In this document: positions 61,200-64,000 of the stretch, one piece after another | Numbering within the stretch: position 1 is the stretch's first letter | Layout: each line of letters starts with the position of its first letter | Position numbers and translations under genes: made by a program | NCBI RefSeq assembly: GCF_900157365.1 | Contig: NZ_FUEZ01000004.1 | Location: forward strand, 2,405,066-2,469,065 | DNA length: 64,000 bases | Source of the DNA: Mycobacterium numidiamassiliense | Lineage (GTDB): Bacteria; Actinomycetota; Actinomycetes; Mycobacteriales; Mycobacteriaceae | Direction: 5' to 3' | The notes under the pieces: model-generated | Told to the model about the DNA's origin: nothing | Database searches by the model: none | Seen by the model: only the letters and a program-made list of their open reading frames with translations

Positions 61200-62068
61200 T
61201 CGGTCACCGCGCTCACGTCGATCTTCGCGACGCGTGCCGGGTCGGCCAGCACGTCGATCGCGGCGATGCGTCCGGCGCGCACCACGAAGGCCATGATCGC
61301 CGTCGGCCGACCGTCGACGAGGATGACCGCGCCGGCGGCGCCGTTGACGGTCGCGGCAAGCACCGCCCGCTCGGGTCCGGCGTAGCCGCGGGCCAGCTTG
61401 GCCACCGACGATGCGCCCTCGGCGTGGACGAGGCCGGAACCGAAGTCGCCGCGCAGCACCACGTCGGGATGCAGCACCGACACCAGCCGGTCGAAGTCGC
61501 CCGCTCGCCCGGCGGCGAAAAACGCATCGGCGGCCGCGCGCTGTGCGGCCAGGTCGGCGTCGGGAATCGGGGCATGGGCGATGCGCTGGCGCGCGCGGCT
61601 GGCCAGCTTGCGGGTGGCTTCCGGCGTGCGCTCGACGATGGGCGCGATCCGGTCGAACGGGACGGCGAAGACGTCGTGGAGGACGAAGGCCAGGCGTTCG
61701 GCGGGCGGCAGCGTGTCGAGCACGACCAACATCGCCAGGCCCACCGCGTCGGCCAGCATGGCCCGGTGCTCGGGGTCGGACGCGTCGTGGGCGTCCACGA
61801 TCGGATCCGGCAGCTGGGCAACCAGTTCCTCGCGACCGCGGGCATGGCGATCGCGCAGGGTGTTCAGGCAGATCCGGGCCACCACGGTGGTCAGCCACGC
61901 ATCCAGGTTGGCGATGCCCTCCGCCGGACTGCGGCTCAGCCGTAGCCAGGCCTCCTGCACCGCGTCCTGCGCGTCCTCGATCGAGCCCAGCATGCGATAC
62001 GCGACGGCACCCAGCCGCGGCCGGGCCGCCTCGAACCGCGCCGCCAGCGGCGGCTCAGCTGAGTGCAC
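61196..62068 (-). CDS. ECF41/SigJ-type sigma factor with SnoaL-like C-terminal domain
   Basis: 290 residues. Sigma-2 region (about 1-75: AYRMLGSIEDAQDAVQEAWLRL), sigma-4 region (about 105-165: LPPAERLAFVLHDVFAVPFDRIA) and a C-terminal SnoaL/NTF2-like extension (about 175-290: DAFFAAGRAGDFDRLVSVLHPDVVLRG). This fusion defines the ECF41 group, where the extension replaces an anti-sigma factor. The DGGGK-type motif expected after 'DVVLR' reads GDFGSG, so the control surface may differ. GTG at 62068 lies two bases after the stop of a CMD-family gene, the known genomic partner of ECF41 factors. The pair is inserted, relative to M. tuberculosis, between cfp2 and the Rv2375-like gene. Confidence 0.88.
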   Translation of the reverse strand: MHSAEPPLAARFEAARPRLGAVAYRMLGSIEDAQDAVQEAWLRLSRSPAEGIANLDAWLTTVVARICLNTLRDRHARGREELVAQLPDPIVDAHDASDPEHRAMLADAVGLAMLVVLDTLPPAERLAFVLHDVFAVPFDRIAPIVERTPEATRKLASRARQRIAHAPIPDADLAAQRAAADAFFAAGRAGDFDRLVSVLHPDVVLRGDFGSGLVHAEGASSVAKLARGYAGPERAVLAATVNGAAGAVILVDGRPTAIMAFVVRAGRIAAIDVLADPARVAKIDVSAVTD

Positions 62069-62070
62069 CG

Positions 62071-62664
62071 TCAGCAGCCATCGTCGGGCAGCGCACACAC
62101 TCGCGCACCCGAGAAGCCCGACGATCCGATGCCCAGGGCGATGTTGAACCGCGCCCGCAGGTTGCCCAGCGTGATGACATGGGTGAGGCCGACGATCTGC
62201 GCGGTGTCGAAGTGCGCGCGCAGGCCGTCGAAAAGCGCGTCGCTCACCTCGACCGGCGTGCGGCTGATGGCGGCGGCGTACTCCAGGATCAGCTTGTCGA
62301 CGTCGGAGAAGCACGGGGCAACGCGGTAATTGGAGATGGACCGCAGCTCTTCGTCGGAGAGGCCCCATTGGCGGGCGATCTGTGAACCGAGGTCGATGCA
62401 GTATTCGCAGCGCACCGTAGTCGCCGCCTTCAGCTCGGCCAGTGCGCGCTGCCGGGGACTGAGGATGTCCAGTTTTGATTCGGCCTGCTCGAGTCGGCCG
62501 TACGCGTTGAGCAGCCTGGGAATGTGGGCGTACATCCGCAGGGGCTCGAGCATGCCCGCGGTCTCGAGTCCGGTCATCTGCGTGAGCTGGCGTTTGGTGA
62601 AGAAGAAGGCGATCTTGGCGCCCAGGCCGGCGTCGTGGTCGGAGACTCCTTGAAGGCGGGACAT
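62071..62664 (-). CDS. carboxymuconolactone decarboxylase/AhpD-family protein
   Basis: 197 residues, all-helical CMD fold with the redox/active motif TTVRCEYCIDLGS (CxxC near 94-97) followed by DKLILEYAAAISRTP and FDTAQIVGLTHVITLGNLRARFN. Proteins with the CxxC act as AhpD-like peroxidase partners or related thiol enzymes. It is directly upstream of, and two bases from, an ECF41 sigma factor; in this sigma group the CMD/oxidoreductase/epimerase gene is usually the regulated target, so a role in the response controlled by that sigma factor is likely. ATG at 62664. Confidence 0.87.
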   Translation of the reverse strand: MSRLQGVSDHDAGLGAKIAFFFTKRQLTQMTGLETAGMLEPLRMYAHIPRLLNAYGRLEQAESKLDILSPRQRALAELKAATTVRCEYCIDLGSQIARQWGLSDEELRSISNYRVAPCFSDVDKLILEYAAAISRTPVEVSDALFDGLRAHFDTAQIVGLTHVITLGNLRARFNIALGIGSSGFSGARVCALPDDGC

Positions 62665-62743
62665 GGCGATCCTTCCGAACAGCGGTGGGGACCGTTAATC
62701 GGTCCTCACTACGTCGACCCCGGGCGCCGGGCAAACGTGACCG

Positions 62744-63085
62744 TCACTGCCTGAACGTCGAACCCGATCCCTGCGTCTGCTGGCTCAGCGGCACATCCAT
62801 GTCGTACACCCGGGCGTGGAACACGGTGCGATTCCGCAGCGCGGCGCGCACCGCACGGTGCAGGCCGTCTTCCAGATAGATGACGCCCTTCCAGCGCACC
62901 GCGTGCGGAAAAAGGTCGCCGTAGAAGGTGGAGTCCTCCGAGAGCAGGCGATCCAGCGCGAGAACCGTTGTGGTCATGACCAATTCGTCGAGCCGAATCT
63001 GCTGTGGCGGTATCTGAGACCAGTCCTTATAGGACAGACCGTGTTCGGGGTACGGCTTGCCGTCCCGCACGCCCTTGAAGATCAT
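62744..63085 (-). CDS. conserved hypothetical protein with ParB/sulfiredoxin-like DGLHR motif (Rv2375-like)
   Basis: 113 residues. Position between cfp2-side genes and hrcA matches Rv2375. The segment KGVIYLEDGLHRAVRAALRNRTVFHARVYD (split about 66-95) resembles the DGxHR loop of ParB/Srx-fold proteins (variable strand, 'DG.HR..A', then strand). That similarity is by eye. ATG at 63085. Function unknown; it is divergent from hrcA across 155 bases. Confidence 0.75.
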   Translation of the reverse strand: MIFKGVRDGKPYPEHGLSYKDWSQIPPQQIRLDELVMTTTVLALDRLLSEDSTFYGDLFPHAVRWKGVIYLEDGLHRAVRAALRNRTVFHARVYDMDVPLSQQTQGSGSTFRQ

Positions 63086-63240
63086 CGGCGGATCTTCATC
63101 GCGGCGTCACCCAGGCCCGACGCATACATGCTGGATAGGCTAGCCCGAGAAAACGTCCGCGGCGCGGGGCGACGCCCTGCTAATGGCAGGCCGGCACCTC
63201 CTGAGACCGTAAAATGGACACGATCAAGGAGGTGGGGCTC

Positions 63241-64000
63241 ATGGGCAGTGCCGACGACCGTCGCTTCCAGGTGCTGCACGCCATCGTCGCGGACTTCGTC
63301 GCCACCCAGGAGCCCATCGGTTCCAAATCCCTCGTCGAGCGGCACAACCTCGGTGTGTCCAGCGCGACCGTCCGCAACGACATGGCCGTGCTCGAGGCCG
63401 AGGGTTACATCACCCAGCCGCACACCAGCTCCGGCCGGGTGCCCACCGAGAAGGGTTACCGCGAGTTCGTCGACCGGCTCGACGACGTCAAACCGATGTC
63501 GACGGCGGAGCGGCGCGCGATCCTGGGCTTCCTGGAGTCCGGCGTCGACCTGGACGACGTGCTGCGGCGCGCGGTGCGGCTGCTCGCCCAGCTGACCCGG
63601 CAGGTGGCGGTCGTTCAGTACCCGACACTGTCGGCGTCGACCGTCCGCCATCTGGAAGTGATCGCGCTGACCCCGGCGCGGCTGCTGATGGTGGTCATCA
63701 CCGACTCCGGCCGGGTCGATCAGCGCATCGTCGAGCTCGGCGATGTCATCGACGATCACCAGCTCTCCCAGCTGCGCGAGATGCTGGGCCAGGCGCTGGA
63801 GGGCAGGAAGATGTCGGCGGCCTCGATCGCGGTGGCCGACCTCGCGTCCCAGCTCAGCGGTGCCGGGGGGCTGGGCGATGCCGTCGGCCGCGCGGCTACG
63901 GTGCTGCTGGAGTCGCTGGTCGAGCACACCGAAGAGCGCCTGCTGATGGGCGGCACGGCCAACCTGACCCGCAATGCCGCGGACTTCGGGGGGTCGCTGC
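63241..64000 (+). CDS. hrcA: heat-inducible transcription repressor HrcA, 3' end missing
   Basis: The first 253 residues are visible before the window ends. The N-terminal winged helix DDRRFQVLHAIVADFVATQEPIGSKSL and SATVRNDMAVLEAEGYI, then TSSGRVPTEKGYREFVDRL, identify HrcA. It represses chaperonin genes by binding CIRCE elements. The ATG at 63241 follows GGAGG with an eight-base spacer; an in-frame GTG nine bases upstream is possible. A TAAAAT hexamer near 63209-63214 may be its -10. dnaJ would be expected next, outside the window. Confidence 0.95.
   Translation, partial: MGSADDRRFQVLHAIVADFVATQEPIGSKSLVERHNLGVSSATVRNDMAVLEAEGYITQPHTSSGRVPTEKGYREFVDRLDDVKPMSTAERRAILGFLESGVDLDDVLRRAVRLLAQLTRQVAVVQYPTLSASTVRHLEVIALTPARLLMVVITDSGRVDQRIVELGDVIDDHQLSQLREMLGQALEGRKMSAASIAVADLASQLSGAGGLGDAVGRAATVLLESLVEHTEERLLMGGTANLTRNAADFGGSL

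Noticed and set aside
63086..63240. CIRCE element looked for upstream of hrcA
   Set aside because: No TTAGCACTC-N9-GAGTGCTAA-like inverted repeat is present in the 155 bases before hrcA.

Overview
The window looks like a chromosomal segment of a slow-growing-type Mycobacterium. It is GC-rich, has many GTG starts and 4-bp ATGA/GTGA overlaps, and carries the complete mycobactin core cluster. Gene order largely follows the M. tuberculosis Rv2374c-Rv2415c interval read in reverse. I could not fix the species. No tRNA, rRNA, CRISPR array, insertion sequence or phage gene was seen.

Layout. 1-2.7 kb: a minus-strand operon of two acyl-CoA dehydrogenases and a partial PPOX-fold oxidoreductase. 2.8-6.5 kb: comEA-comEC-holA converging on rpsT. 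6.7-10.2 kb: an overlapping operon of circularly permuted ATP-grasp, alpha-E and transglutaminase-like proteins. 10.2-15.1 kb: an RNase Z-like hydrolase, a CBS-pair protein, a PemK-like protein, lepA (apparently with an ATC start) and an lppR-like lipoprotein. 15.1-18.8 kb: a GH15/trehalase-type enzyme, an FAD monooxygenase and two tiny membrane ORFs. 18.8-26.2 kb: sulfur assimilation, as subI-cysT-cysW-cysA on plus and sirA-cysH-che1 on minus. Each sulfur operon is preceded by a very short cysteine-rich ORF that looks like a cysteine-sensing attenuator. 26.3-29.2 kb: hemW, an SbtA-like permease and a 67-aa protein.

29.2-59.9 kb is the siderophore region. mbtI has a perfect 12-copy GCCCAC array upstream and an IdeR-like box at its start. 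Next come a minus-strand SDR / diiron ferritin-like / Baeyer-Villiger-type monooxygenase / MerR operon and a KasA/KasB-like ketosynthase, sitting where M. tuberculosis has mbtJ. mbtA and the mbtB-T-C-D-E-F-G-H operon diverge from a promoter with two IdeR-like palindromes. MbtA activates salicylate from MbtI. MbtB adds and cyclises Ser/Thr, MbtE and MbtF add the lysines, MbtC/MbtD form a split polyketide module, MbtG hydroxylates the lysine side chains, MbtT edits and MbtH supports the A domains. MbtE is unusual: it has two complete C-A-PCP modules (2191 aa), and its second A domain lacks the Asp that normally holds an alpha-amino group.

60-64 kb: a tandem pair of Cfp2/MTB12-type secreted antigens, a convergent ECF41-type sigma factor with its AhpD/CMD-family partner, a DGxHR-motif small protein, and hrcA running off the window end.
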